Positions 46,680 to 54,074 are shown, counted from the first letter of the stretch. The stretch is 64,000 nucleotides of DNA from G963665085 sp963665085 (GCA_963665085.2 CAXXXS010000001.1:3038001-3102000); one strand, 5' to 3'. Made by a program: numbers and translations. Notes: generated from the letters alone by a model not told the origin.

Positions 46680-46696
46680 TTGGTACGGTATTAGAT
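46680..46696 (+). promoter_or_regulatory. Sigma-54-like -24/-12 promoter of rex
   Basis: TTGGTACGGTATTAGAT matches the sigma-54 pattern TTGGCACGGnnnTTGCT at 11 of 14 fixed positions, with a strong -24 half and a -12 half carrying GA instead of GC. The GG to G(C) spacing is the required 10 bp. It lies 25 bp before the rex start and just behind the sigma-54 activator gene. Confidence 0.5.
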
Positions 46697-46721
46697 TGGT
46701 GTAGTAGAAATAATATTTTTA

Positions 46722-47348
46722 ATGCGAAAAATAGCGATACCAATAAAATCTTTGAAACGTCTGGCTCATTATCATTTTTATTTGAAACAGTTACAGAAAA
46801 AAAATCGTGATTTTGTTTCAAATGAACGATTAGCAGCAGATTTAAATTTAAGCATTAGTGATGTACGGGAAGATTTAGAAAATTATAACGAGTCTTTAAG
46901 TGTTAGCGACATTCACAGCGTTGAAAATTTAATTTCAACAGTAGAAAAATTTCTTGAACAGGAAAATAAGAATTCTGCAGTAATAGTAGGTATTGGTAAC
47001 CTTGGAAAAGCTTTATTGGATTACCAGGGATTTAAAGCATGTGGATTAGAAATTTTAGCTGTTTTCGATAATAATCCACAAGTTATTGGAAATAAACTTG
47101 CTAATCATGAGATTTTCTCAGTTGATCGATTAGAAGAATTAACAAAACGATTGAGTATAAATATCGGAATCATAACAACTCCTCCCGAACCAGCCCAAAG
47201 AATTGCCAATGCTCTTATTAGTTCAGGAGTAAAAGGAATATGGAATTTTTCTTTGGCTATTCTTAAAGTGCCGGAAAACATAACTTTAAAAAACACCTCA
47301 TTGTACAGCGATTATGTAAGCCTATCTCAAAAAATCCAGGAATTATAA
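46722..47348 (+). CDS. rex: Redox-sensing transcriptional repressor Rex
   Basis: A 208-residue NADH-sensing repressor with an N-terminal winged helix (about 8-75) and a Rossmann domain (about 82-200) with the nucleotide loop VGIGNLGKALL and the AVFDNNPQVIG segment that follows the second strand. The recognition helix reads SISDVREDLENYN, where typical Rex proteins have VRKDLSYFG, so operator preference may be shifted. Rex links the NAD(H) ratio to fermentation and hydrogenase genes, fitting the downstream cluster. It sits between the sigma-54 activator and the hydrogenase genes. Confidence 0.9.
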   Translation: MRKIAIPIKSLKRLAHYHFYLKQLQKKNRDFVSNERLAADLNLSISDVREDLENYNESLSVSDIHSVENLISTVEKFLEQENKNSAVIVGIGNLGKALLDYQGFKACGLEILAVFDNNPQVIGNKLANHEIFSVDRLEELTKRLSINIGIITTPPEPAQRIANALISSGVKGIWNFSLAILKVPENITLKNTSLYSDYVSLSQKIQEL

Positions 47349-47403
47349 GAGATTGTTTAAATAAATGAAGATGGTGTTATGTTATTTTTATTCAAACGTA
47401 TGA

Positions 47404-47526
47404 CCTCCTAAATCCTCCTGTAAGGAGAGGACTTTGAGGAGTGCTGAAAAAATTGGAATACAGAACTAATAAAAAGGGAAACAAAGATGTCCTAAAGTCA
47501 TTCTCTAAGGGGGATTTAGGGGGGGG
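47404..47526. repeat. Bacteroidota-type palindromic intergenic repeat
   Basis: The arm from 47404 (CCTCCTAAATCCTCCTG...) pairs imperfectly with the arm ending at 47526 (...GGGGGATTTAGGGGGG), about 36 nt each, enclosing ~50 nt. The CCCCCTAAATCCCCC-type palindrome is a familiar intergenic repeat in this phylum. It lies between rex and the first 2Fe-2S gene and may place a hairpin in any read-through transcript. Confidence 0.75.
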
Positions 47527-47598
47527 CAGGCTCATACAGAAAAGATAAAGTAAAATGATTTTATAGACATAAATAGTCTTAAAAATATAAAGGGTAAG

Positions 47599-47862
47599 AT
47601 GAAGGAAATTAAAATAGAGTTGAGATTGTGTATGGGGAGTTCTTGTTATTCTCGTGGTAACAATGAAGTGTTAGAAGCAATAAAAAAATATATAGAAGAA
47701 AATCAATTACAGGATATAGTAGATTTTAGAGGCCATCTCTGTAAAGGGCAGTGTAAAAAAGGACCAAATTTCAGCATCGGTGAAATGGAGTATCATGATG
47801 TAAGTCTTTCCAATATACACATGGTTCTTGAAGATTATTTCAAAACACACAAAGTGGTTTAA
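47599..47862 (+). CDS. Small thioredoxin-like 2Fe-2S ferredoxin (NuoE/HydC-type)
   Basis: An 87-residue thioredoxin-like ferredoxin with the four-Cys pattern C-x4-C (LCMGSSCYSRG) and C-x3-C (HLCKGQCKKGP), as in NuoE/HydC C-terminal domains. It carries a 2Fe-2S cluster and shuttles electrons among hydrogenase partners in the cytoplasm. It is the first gene of a compact run through the second hydrogenase, 41 bp before the next gene. A related 92-residue protein lies three genes later. Confidence 0.85.
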   Translation: MKEIKIELRLCMGSSCYSRGNNEVLEAIKKYIEENQLQDIVDFRGHLCKGQCKKGPNFSIGEMEYHDVSLSNIHMVLEDYFKTHKVV

Positions 47863-47903
47863 ACAGTATTTTAAGTATTAAACACAGAAGGAAAGTTAAG
47901 CGG

Positions 47904-49622
47904 ATGAGTGCTAATTATATTTTTACAGAGAGGAACGATTGTCAGGATTGTTATAAATGCATCAGAGAATGTCCTGTTAAAGCTATTAAGATTGAAAACC
48001 AGTCAGCATCTATTCTCCAGGAGAATTGTATTTATTGTGGGCACTGTACAGCTGTTTGTCCGGTTGAAGCTAAAAAAGCCAGGGAAGACGTAAGTACTGT
48101 TAAATATTTATTACAGAAATACAATAGGGTTTATGTGTCTTTGGCACCGTCATGGGTAGCAGAATTTCCTGAATATGATAAGCATACTTTTATTTTACTT
48201 CTCAAAAAGTTAGGATTCACGGATGTGTCGGAGACAGCTCTAGGTGCGGAGATTGTTTCGGAACATATAAGTACCTGTTTAGCAGAAGAATCTAAAGGTG
48301 TGTTTATTTCTCCTTGTTGTCCTTCATCAGTAGAGTTAATTCATAAATATTATTCTCTGCATTCTAACAAAATTATTAATGTAGATACTCCTATGCTGGC
48401 TCATGGAAAATACTTAAGAGAGCATTTTGGAGATGATATAAAGGTGGTTTTTATTGGGCCATGTATTGCAAAAAAGAGAGAACTAGATATGACACCCGGT
48501 GTTATCGATGTCGCTATAACTTTTAAACATTTAAAAAAGTGGTTTGAGGAACAAAATTTAACAGATGTTTCTGAAGGCGAAATGACAGATGCAGATTTTG
48601 TTCCGTTTCCTGCCAATAAAGGAAATCTTTATCCAGTAGCCGGAGGTATGATTGCCGGGGTCCGAAAAAAGAAAGTACCTCAAAAAATGTCTTTTCAGAG
48701 TTATTCTGGAATAAAAACAATTATGCCTATTCTTGATGATTTGGATGATCTCGGAAATAAAACACCGGTTTTTCTTGAGTTATTAGCATGTACGGAGGGG
48801 TGTATAAATGGACCAGGTACTACCCGAAATTATTCAGCTGCTGTGAAAAGAACCATGATTCTTGAGAATTATGATAGCAGTTGTCCAGAAAATCATAAGT
48901 TTGATTTTGGAACAGATATCAACAATAATTATGATTTTGCGGAACCAGTAAAACAGAAAGAATATAAAGAAGCAGAAGTATCAGAAGTATTAACATCCAT
49001 AAGCAAGTACAGTAAAGATGATGAGCTTAACTGTGGAGGATGTGGATATGAACGTTGCAGGGATTTTGCAAAAGCTATTTTAAGAGGTGTAGCAGAACGG
49101 AAGATGTGTGTGTCGTATACACGAAGAGTGGCGCAGGACAAGGCAAGTGCATTGCTTCAAAGGATGCCGTATGGTGTCGTTATTGTTGACAAGAATTTGA
49201 AGGTTGTTGAGTCAAACAGGAATTTTGCGGAGTTAGCCGGCGAAGAAATTGTTTTTGCTTACGAAGCAAAACCTGGCCTGGAAGGGGCAGATCTGAAGAA
49301 ACTAATTAGTTATCATAAATATTTTACAAACCTTATCAATTCAGGGGAAGAGGTTCTTGAGAAAGATATTCGAACAAGTAATCAGTTTTTGCACTTGTCA
49401 ATTTTTACGTTAGAAGGCAAGAACCTTCTTTGCGCAATTTTGCATAACCTTAGGGCACCTGAAGTTAGTCGCGAAGAAATAGTAAAAAGGACTCGAAAAG
49501 TAATCAGGGAAAATCTTCAAACAGTTCAGACTATCGCCTTTCACCTTGGCGAGAATGCTTCAAAGATGGAGACGCTGCTTAATTCAATAGTGGATATTCA
49601 AGATACAGATTATGATGAGTGA
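47904..49622 (+). CDS. Sensory-type [FeFe] hydrogenase with PAS domain
   Basis: A 572-residue protein. Two [4Fe-4S] motifs (CxxCxxCxxxCP, about 14-57) are followed by an [FeFe]-hydrogenase H domain (about 65-345) and a further four-Cys Fes motif (NCGGCGYERC...C, about 374-400). A PAS domain (about 412-525) and a helical tail complete it. H-cluster cysteines are kept: C138/C139 in SPCCPS, C187 in GPCIAKK, C296 and C300 in ACTEGC. The L1-L3 contexts differ from catalytic enzymes (no TSCCP, no MPC, no GGG after C300), as in group C sensory hydrogenases. It probably senses H2 or redox state and signals to the overlapping SpoIIE phosphatase. Confidence 0.88.
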   Translation: MSANYIFTERNDCQDCYKCIRECPVKAIKIENQSASILQENCIYCGHCTAVCPVEAKKAREDVSTVKYLLQKYNRVYVSLAPSWVAEFPEYDKHTFILLLKKLGFTDVSETALGAEIVSEHISTCLAEESKGVFISPCCPSSVELIHKYYSLHSNKIINVDTPMLAHGKYLREHFGDDIKVVFIGPCIAKKRELDMTPGVIDVAITFKHLKKWFEEQNLTDVSEGEMTDADFVPFPANKGNLYPVAGGMIAGVRKKKVPQKMSFQSYSGIKTIMPILDDLDDLGNKTPVFLELLACTEGCINGPGTTRNYSAAVKRTMILENYDSSCPENHKFDFGTDINNNYDFAEPVKQKEYKEAEVSEVLTSISKYSKDDELNCGGCGYERCRDFAKAILRGVAERKMCVSYTRRVAQDKASALLQRMPYGVVIVDKNLKVVESNRNFAELAGEEIVFAYEAKPGLEGADLKKLISYHKYFTNLINSGEEVLEKDIRTSNQFLHLSIFTLEGKNLLCAILHNLRAPEVSREEIVKRTRKVIRENLQTVQTIAFHLGENASKMETLLNSIVDIQDTDYDE

Positions 49623-50790
49623 TATGTTTGTTGAAGTAGAATATTCACAAAGGCAAAAGGCCGGAAACGAGATTTGTGGCGATGTGTTTCTTTCTCAAAA
49701 GATCAATGCAGAGAAGAGGACCATTGTTATTCTTTCTGATGGTTTGGGAAGTGGTATAAAAGCCAATATTCTTGCAACGATGACGGGTTCCATGGCTATG
49801 AATTTTATTCGGGCCAATTCACCCATCGAGCATACAGCAAAGATTATAATGAATACACTTCCGGTAGATAGTGCCCGTAAAGTAAGTTTTTCGTCATTTA
49901 CAATTATTGATATCCTTGATAAACGTGTTAAGCTGATGGAATATGGAAATCCGGGGGCATTAATCTGGAAAGAAGGAGCGTTTGTTGAACCACAAAAGAG
50001 TAAAGTAAAGATTAAAAATAACCGTGTGAAACATGGTTTATATACCTCAGAGTTTGATATAGAATTAAATGATAGGATTATTGTATTCTCAGATGGAGTT
50101 ACCCAATCAGGAATGGGAAATGAAAAAATGCCTTTTGGATGGGGCAGGGAAGCAGTGGAAGAATATCTAAACGATTTTTTACAAAAGAATAGTGATGTGT
50201 CTGCCAGGGAAGTTTCTTCCTCAATTCTAAGACAATCAATAAAGAATGATTCTTTTATGGCCAAGGATGATATTACCTGCGGAACAATCTATTTACGTGA
50301 ACCCAGAAAAGTGTTGTTTTGTACAGGTCCACCTTACAAAAAAGAGAATGATAAGTTCTTGGCAGGGCAGGTTGATGGTTTTCAAGGACAAAAAATTATT
50401 AGCGGAGGTACAACCGCACAGATTGTATCAAGAATTCTTAATCGTGAAGTTGAAGTAGATATTAAAACGGCATTTAAGGGATTGCCTCCGGAATCGAAAA
50501 TGGAGGGTGTTGATCTTGTAACGGAGGGTATTATTACAATTGGAAAAGTTTCTGAGTATCTGGATCGAATGGATAAATTAGAAGAGAATATTCCGGGTCC
50601 AGCCGGAAAAATTCTGAAATATTTTTATCAGAATGATGAAGTTGATTTTTTAGTAGGAACAAAGGTAAATGAGGCTCACCAGGATCCTAATTTGCCAGTA
50701 GAGCTTGAGATAAGAAGGAATGTGATTAAAAAAATTGCCCGTCTTTTAGAAGAAAAATTTTTAAAAAAAACAGTGATAACATATGTCTGA
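49612..50790 (+). CDS. SpoIIE/PP2C-family serine phosphatase
   Basis: A 392-residue phosphatase whose start overlaps the sensory hydrogenase stop by 11 bp, indicating translational coupling (ATGs at 49612, 49615 and 49624 are all possible). The SpoIIE domain (about 5-230) keeps the metal-binding aspartates: GDVF, LSDGLGSG, FSDGVTQSGMG and DDITCG. A further ~160-residue C-terminal region (PPYKKENDKFLAGQVDG ... LEEKFLKK) has no recognised domain. Such enzymes act on phospho-STAS proteins or other phosphoserines; no kinase or STAS partner is encoded in this locus. The output target is unknown. Confidence 0.88.
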   Translation: MMSDMFVEVEYSQRQKAGNEICGDVFLSQKINAEKRTIVILSDGLGSGIKANILATMTGSMAMNFIRANSPIEHTAKIIMNTLPVDSARKVSFSSFTIIDILDKRVKLMEYGNPGALIWKEGAFVEPQKSKVKIKNNRVKHGLYTSEFDIELNDRIIVFSDGVTQSGMGNEKMPFGWGREAVEEYLNDFLQKNSDVSAREVSSSILRQSIKNDSFMAKDDITCGTIYLREPRKVLFCTGPPYKKENDKFLAGQVDGFQGQKIISGGTTAQIVSRILNREVEVDIKTAFKGLPPESKMEGVDLVTEGIITIGKVSEYLDRMDKLEENIPGPAGKILKYFYQNDEVDFLVGTKVNEAHQDPNLPVELEIRRNVIKKIARLLEEKFLKKTVITYV

Positions 50791-51061
50791 GTCAAGTAAG
50801 AAAATTAAGGTTACAATATGTTGTGGAACCTATTGTTATGTCATGGGAGGAGAGGAGTTGCAACAGGTAAAAGAAATTCTTTCTCCAAAATTAATGCAGC
50901 AGATAGACTTCAGATACTCAACCTGTTTAGGCTATTGCAAAGAGAACAATAAAAAACCTCCGTTTGCAGAAGTAAATGGGAAATGTATATCAGAAGCAAC
51001 AATTGAAAAAATTATTAGAGGGTTAGAAACACAAATAAAGGAAGAAGGTAATGGCGTTTAA
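50783..51061 (+). CDS. Second small thioredoxin-like 2Fe-2S ferredoxin
   Basis: A 92-residue thioredoxin-like protein with CCGTYC near the N-terminus and TCLGYCKE (C-x3-C) about 30 residues later, the NuoE/HydC-type 2Fe-2S pattern, plus an additional Cys (NGKCIS). It overlaps both neighbours (by 8 and 11 bp), so translation is coupled. It is related to but diverged from the 87-residue protein at 47599. It is a likely electron carrier or subunit for the hydrogenase encoded next. Confidence 0.85.
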   Translation: MSESSKKIKVTICCGTYCYVMGGEELQQVKEILSPKLMQQIDFRYSTCLGYCKENNKKPPFAEVNGKCISEATIEKIIRGLETQIKEEGNGV

Positions 51062-52484
51062 TAATAATGCGAAGATTATTAGAAGGGAGTTATTAACACG
51101 ATTGAGTAAGATTCAGCTGGAAGATAAGGTGCAATCAGAGATAGACAGGATTCCCCTGGAAATGAGGCCGAAAAAGGGGGGGCATGTTCGATGTTGTGTT
51201 TATCGGGATAGGGCTGTAATAAAATACAGGGTTATGGCGATGCTCGGTTTTGAGGAAGAGGAAGATGAATTACGCAGGCTTAATTCTTACTTCGAAGAGG
51301 CGATGGAACATAAAAATAATGATTCTCCAATTCTAAGTGTTGTTGATGAAGCATGTAGTTCCTGTCAGAAAAGTAATTATGTTGTTACCAATATGTGTCG
51401 AGGATGTGTTGGACGCGCATGTGTTGTAAATTGTCCCAAAGATGCTGTTAAGTTTCATGGAAATCAGGCTTTAATTGATCACGAGAAATGTATTAACTGC
51501 GGGATTTGTCAGAAAGTATGCCAGTTTCATGCAATTATTTACGCTCCTGTTCCTTGTGAAGATGTTTGCCCGGTAGGTGCCATACAGAAAGATGCCTACG
51601 GCAAGGAAAAGATTGATATGGATAAATGTATTCTATGTGGAAAGTGTCTGGAAGCATGTCCTTTTGGTGCAATAGTCGAGAAGTCGCATTTATTTGATGT
51701 TATTAACGAAATAAAAGGGGAAGCCAAAGTAATAGCAATGGTAGCTCCATCCATTGCAGGACAATTCAGGGATGGAATGCCCAAAATTATGGGGAGCTTA
51801 AAAGCATTGGGGTTTGATGAAGTTGTAGAAGTAGCACTTGGAGCCGATATAACTTCAAAGAATGAAGCGCATGAATTTAAAGAGAAACTCGAAGAAGGAA
51901 AATCAATGACTACATCTTGCTGTCCATCCTATGTTAACCTGATAAAAAAGCATAGCCCGGAAACGATGCATTTTGTGTCAGAGACATTAACACCAATGGA
52001 ATATACGGCTTTAGAATTAAAGAAATCTCAACCAGGTTCGAAATTGGTTTTTGTTGGGCCATGTGTCGCAAAAAAAGATGAAGCGCTTAATTCAGGGAAT
52101 GTTGATTATGTTTTAAATTATGAAGAATACGGCGCTTGGTTAATTGCTGCTGGAGTTGAAATTTCAGAATGTGAAGAATATAAAATTGATGGAAATATAA
52201 CATCAGAGGCCAGATTTTTTGCGAAAGCTGGTGGAGTAAGAGATGCTGTTGCTGCTCATTTAAAAGATGTTGATTTTGAAACCATTCAATTTGATGGAAT
52301 TGATAAGACATTTTTGAAAAAGTTGAAAGCAGAGTTGAAAAATCCATCGCCAAGGTTGGTTGAGGTTATGTCTTGCGAGAATGGTTGTGTTGGAGGCTGT
52401 AGTTCAATTGCGAAACCAACTTCGGCAATAGGCATGTTAAACAAGTTTGTAGAATCAGAAAAGAAAAAGATTGAAGTAGAATAA
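51051..52484 (+). CDS. Group B-type monomeric [FeFe] hydrogenase
   Basis: A 477-residue hydrogenase: an N-terminal helical domain (1-90, KKGGHVRCCVYRDRAVIKYR), a Cys-rich ferredoxin-like region (about 100-210) with several [4Fe-4S] motifs, and the H domain (about 220-465). H-cluster ligands are intact: C290/C291 in TSCCPS, C338 in GPCVAKKDE, C442 and C446 in SCENGCVGG. It matches the group B (B1-like) layout and is probably the catalytic partner, reducing protons or oxidising H2 with ferredoxin. It ends the operon. Maturases HydE, HydF and HydG are not in the window. Confidence 0.92.
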   Translation: MAFNNNAKIIRRELLTRLSKIQLEDKVQSEIDRIPLEMRPKKGGHVRCCVYRDRAVIKYRVMAMLGFEEEEDELRRLNSYFEEAMEHKNNDSPILSVVDEACSSCQKSNYVVTNMCRGCVGRACVVNCPKDAVKFHGNQALIDHEKCINCGICQKVCQFHAIIYAPVPCEDVCPVGAIQKDAYGKEKIDMDKCILCGKCLEACPFGAIVEKSHLFDVINEIKGEAKVIAMVAPSIAGQFRDGMPKIMGSLKALGFDEVVEVALGADITSKNEAHEFKEKLEEGKSMTTSCCPSYVNLIKKHSPETMHFVSETLTPMEYTALELKKSQPGSKLVFVGPCVAKKDEALNSGNVDYVLNYEEYGAWLIAAGVEISECEEYKIDGNITSEARFFAKAGGVRDAVAAHLKDVDFETIQFDGIDKTFLKKLKAELKNPSPRLVEVMSCENGCVGGCSSIAKPTSAIGMLNKFVESEKKKIEVE

Positions 52485-52495
52485 AAAGAATTTTT

Positions 52496-52512
52496 TGTTC
52501 AAATATTGAACA
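52496..52512. promoter_or_regulatory. TGT-N11-ACA palindrome downstream of the hydrogenase gene
   Basis: TGTTCAAATATTGAACA is a perfect palindrome (7-bp arms, 3-nt centre) of the same 17-bp length as the sites at 44653 and 46600. It starts 12 bp past the hydrogenase stop codon. Confidence 0.45.
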
Positions 52513-52527
52513 CAATGCATAGAAATA

Positions 52528-52553
52528 TGTACTGAAATGGAACGGTTTTTAAT
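52528..52553 (+). promoter_or_regulatory. Degenerate site overlapping a second sigma-54-like element
   Basis: TGTACTGAAATGGAACG (52528-52544) matches the 44653 site at 15 of 17 positions but lacks the terminal A. It overlaps TGGAACGGTTTTTAAT (52538-52553), which has a sigma-54-type -24 half and a weak -12 half. Only ~45 bp separate it from a terminator, so its role is unclear. Confidence 0.3.
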
Positions 52554-52571
52554 TTGTTTTTAGATTTCTAT

Positions 52572-52608
52572 TAAGGCTGCTAATTTTTTAGCAGCCTTAT
52601 TTTTTTTA
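52572..52608 (+). terminator. Rho-independent terminator of the hydrogenase operon
   Basis: TAAGGCTGCTAA (52572-52583) pairs perfectly with TTAGCAGCCTTA (52588-52599), followed by a run of T residues. It separates the hydrogenase operon from the convergent aldolase gene. Confidence 0.92.
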
Positions 52609-52609
52609 T

Positions 52610-53902
52610 CTAAAAGAAGTTTTCTCTTAACTCCTGAATTTGATTTTCGCTGATAGGTTTTAATTTTCCTAACGAAGCACTCATTGTTAATGATTTTGCA
52701 CTGAACTCGGCAACTTCTAAACGGTCGAAAGTATTTAGTAATGCATCGCCCGTAATTAATACAGAGTCATTTTCAATTATTACAGCGGGAACATTTTTTG
52801 AAATTAAATTTACAATGCTACTATTACCTTTAAAGTGGGAACCAAAAGGCACGTTGGGGATATCTTGTAAAAAGATCCAGCTTTCAGGAATAGTTCTTAC
52901 ATCAAGCTTACTTCCTGTAACCCCGTATCCCATGATATATGGAGACTGGGTAAGAATTATTGAATTAACTTCGGGTTTGCTTTTATATATTTCCTGGTGT
53001 AACCATACCGAGCGGCTGGGTACTTTACCGGGTTCTCTTTTGCCATCTTTTATCTGTACAATATCATCACGGGTAATATCCCATCGAAGTACATTTGTTG
53101 GGGTAATTAAAAAATCGTCACCTCTCCATCGCGCAGAGACTGTACCGTAAGAACTTATCATTAATCCCTGTTGGCATGCCCTCTTAACAATTTTTACAAT
53201 GGCTTCTCTTTTTTCTCTTTCATCAGAAGGATAGTCAACTGTATCTAACTCAGGCTGTAGGACCGGGATTTGTGCCTCAAAATTATAAATTTCCTGATTG
53301 TTTAGATAACGGGGCTCTCCAATTGTTTTTCCATTGATGATTGTTGTGGCACAAAGTTCAAGTGTTTCGAATCGCTGGAATGTATCCCGCAAATCACTTC
53401 CACCAACAACAATGCCATGGTTTTCCATAACTACGGCTTTGTAATCAGATTCAAAAGATTTAGCAATTTTTTCACCCAGTTGTTTACTGCCAGGTAATGC
53501 ATAGGGAGCATAGCCAATGGGTCCACAAATGTTTTTTGCCTGGGGAATTACATTTGTGTTAGGAATTTCCTGTACAATACTGAAAGATACCAATGCTGGC
53601 GGATGTGCATGGATAATAGCTTTGATATCAGGTCTCCTTTCATAAATAGCTTTATGGAAAGGAAATTCTGATGATGGTTTATGTCTTCCAATAATCGTTC
53701 CGTCCTTTTTTATCTGCATAATATCGCTGGGCCTTAAAGAACCTTTATCTATAGCAGATGGTGTTACCCAGATATCTCCCTGTTCGTCGATAATCGAAAT
53801 ATTACCTCCTGATGTAGTAGTTAATCCCCTGTTATAAATCCTGCTAATAACGAGTGTAATTTGATCCCTGGGGTGCATAAATTTCGGATCGATTGTTGTC
53901 AT
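52610..53902 (-). CDS. Tandem-domain class II aldolase/adducin-family protein
   Basis: A ~430-residue protein with two class II aldolase/adducin domains (about 1-205 and 220-430, residue numbers from ATG 53902; the frame opens at 53950). Domain 1 keeps the zinc site pattern: TTTSGGNIS, HAHPPA and MENHGIVVGG. In domain 2 the corresponding stretches read TQSPYIMG and IENDSVLITGD, with the histidines lost, so it is probably non-catalytic. Family members cleave sugar-1-phosphates such as fuculose- or rhamnulose-1-phosphate. It is divergent from an AraC regulator gene that probably controls it; the sugar is not established. Confidence 0.85.
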   Translation of the reverse strand: MTTIDPKFMHPRDQITLVISRIYNRGLTTTSGGNISIIDEQGDIWVTPSAIDKGSLRPSDIMQIKKDGTIIGRHKPSSEFPFHKAIYERRPDIKAIIHAHPPALVSFSIVQEIPNTNVIPQAKNICGPIGYAPYALPGSKQLGEKIAKSFESDYKAVVMENHGIVVGGSDLRDTFQRFETLELCATTIINGKTIGEPRYLNNQEIYNFEAQIPVLQPELDTVDYPSDEREKREAIVKIVKRACQQGLMISSYGTVSARWRGDDFLITPTNVLRWDITRDDIVQIKDGKREPGKVPSRSVWLHQEIYKSKPEVNSIILTQSPYIMGYGVTGSKLDVRTIPESWIFLQDIPNVPFGSHFKGNSSIVNLISKNVPAVIIENDSVLITGDALLNTFDRLEVAEFSAKSLTMSASLGKLKPISENQIQELRENFF

Positions 53903-54066
53903 TTTTTTTATCTTTTTGTTGTTTAAATAAAAATAGTAATTCTTACACAAAACTAATATAATGTTCTCATGACATAGCTAAAATTTTATTCATTTATTTT
54001 TCAGGGCTTTTAAGTAAAAACTAACTTAGTTAAGATTGAATTGGTAAGATAAGTTATTAATATAAT

Positions 54067-54074
54067 TATATTTG
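54067..54074 (+). promoter_or_regulatory. -7 element of the AraC-type gene
   Basis: TATATTTG matches TAnnTTTG exactly, 56 bp before the ATG; TTG at 54041 is slightly too far for the normal -33 spacing. A small palindrome TAACTTAGTTA lies upstream at about 54023-54033. Confidence 0.45.

Noticed and set aside
46671..46686. Classical Rex operator at TTGTGAA upstream of rex
   Set aside because: Only the left half-site matches; the right half (GGTAC) does not, and it overlaps the sigma-54-like -24 element.
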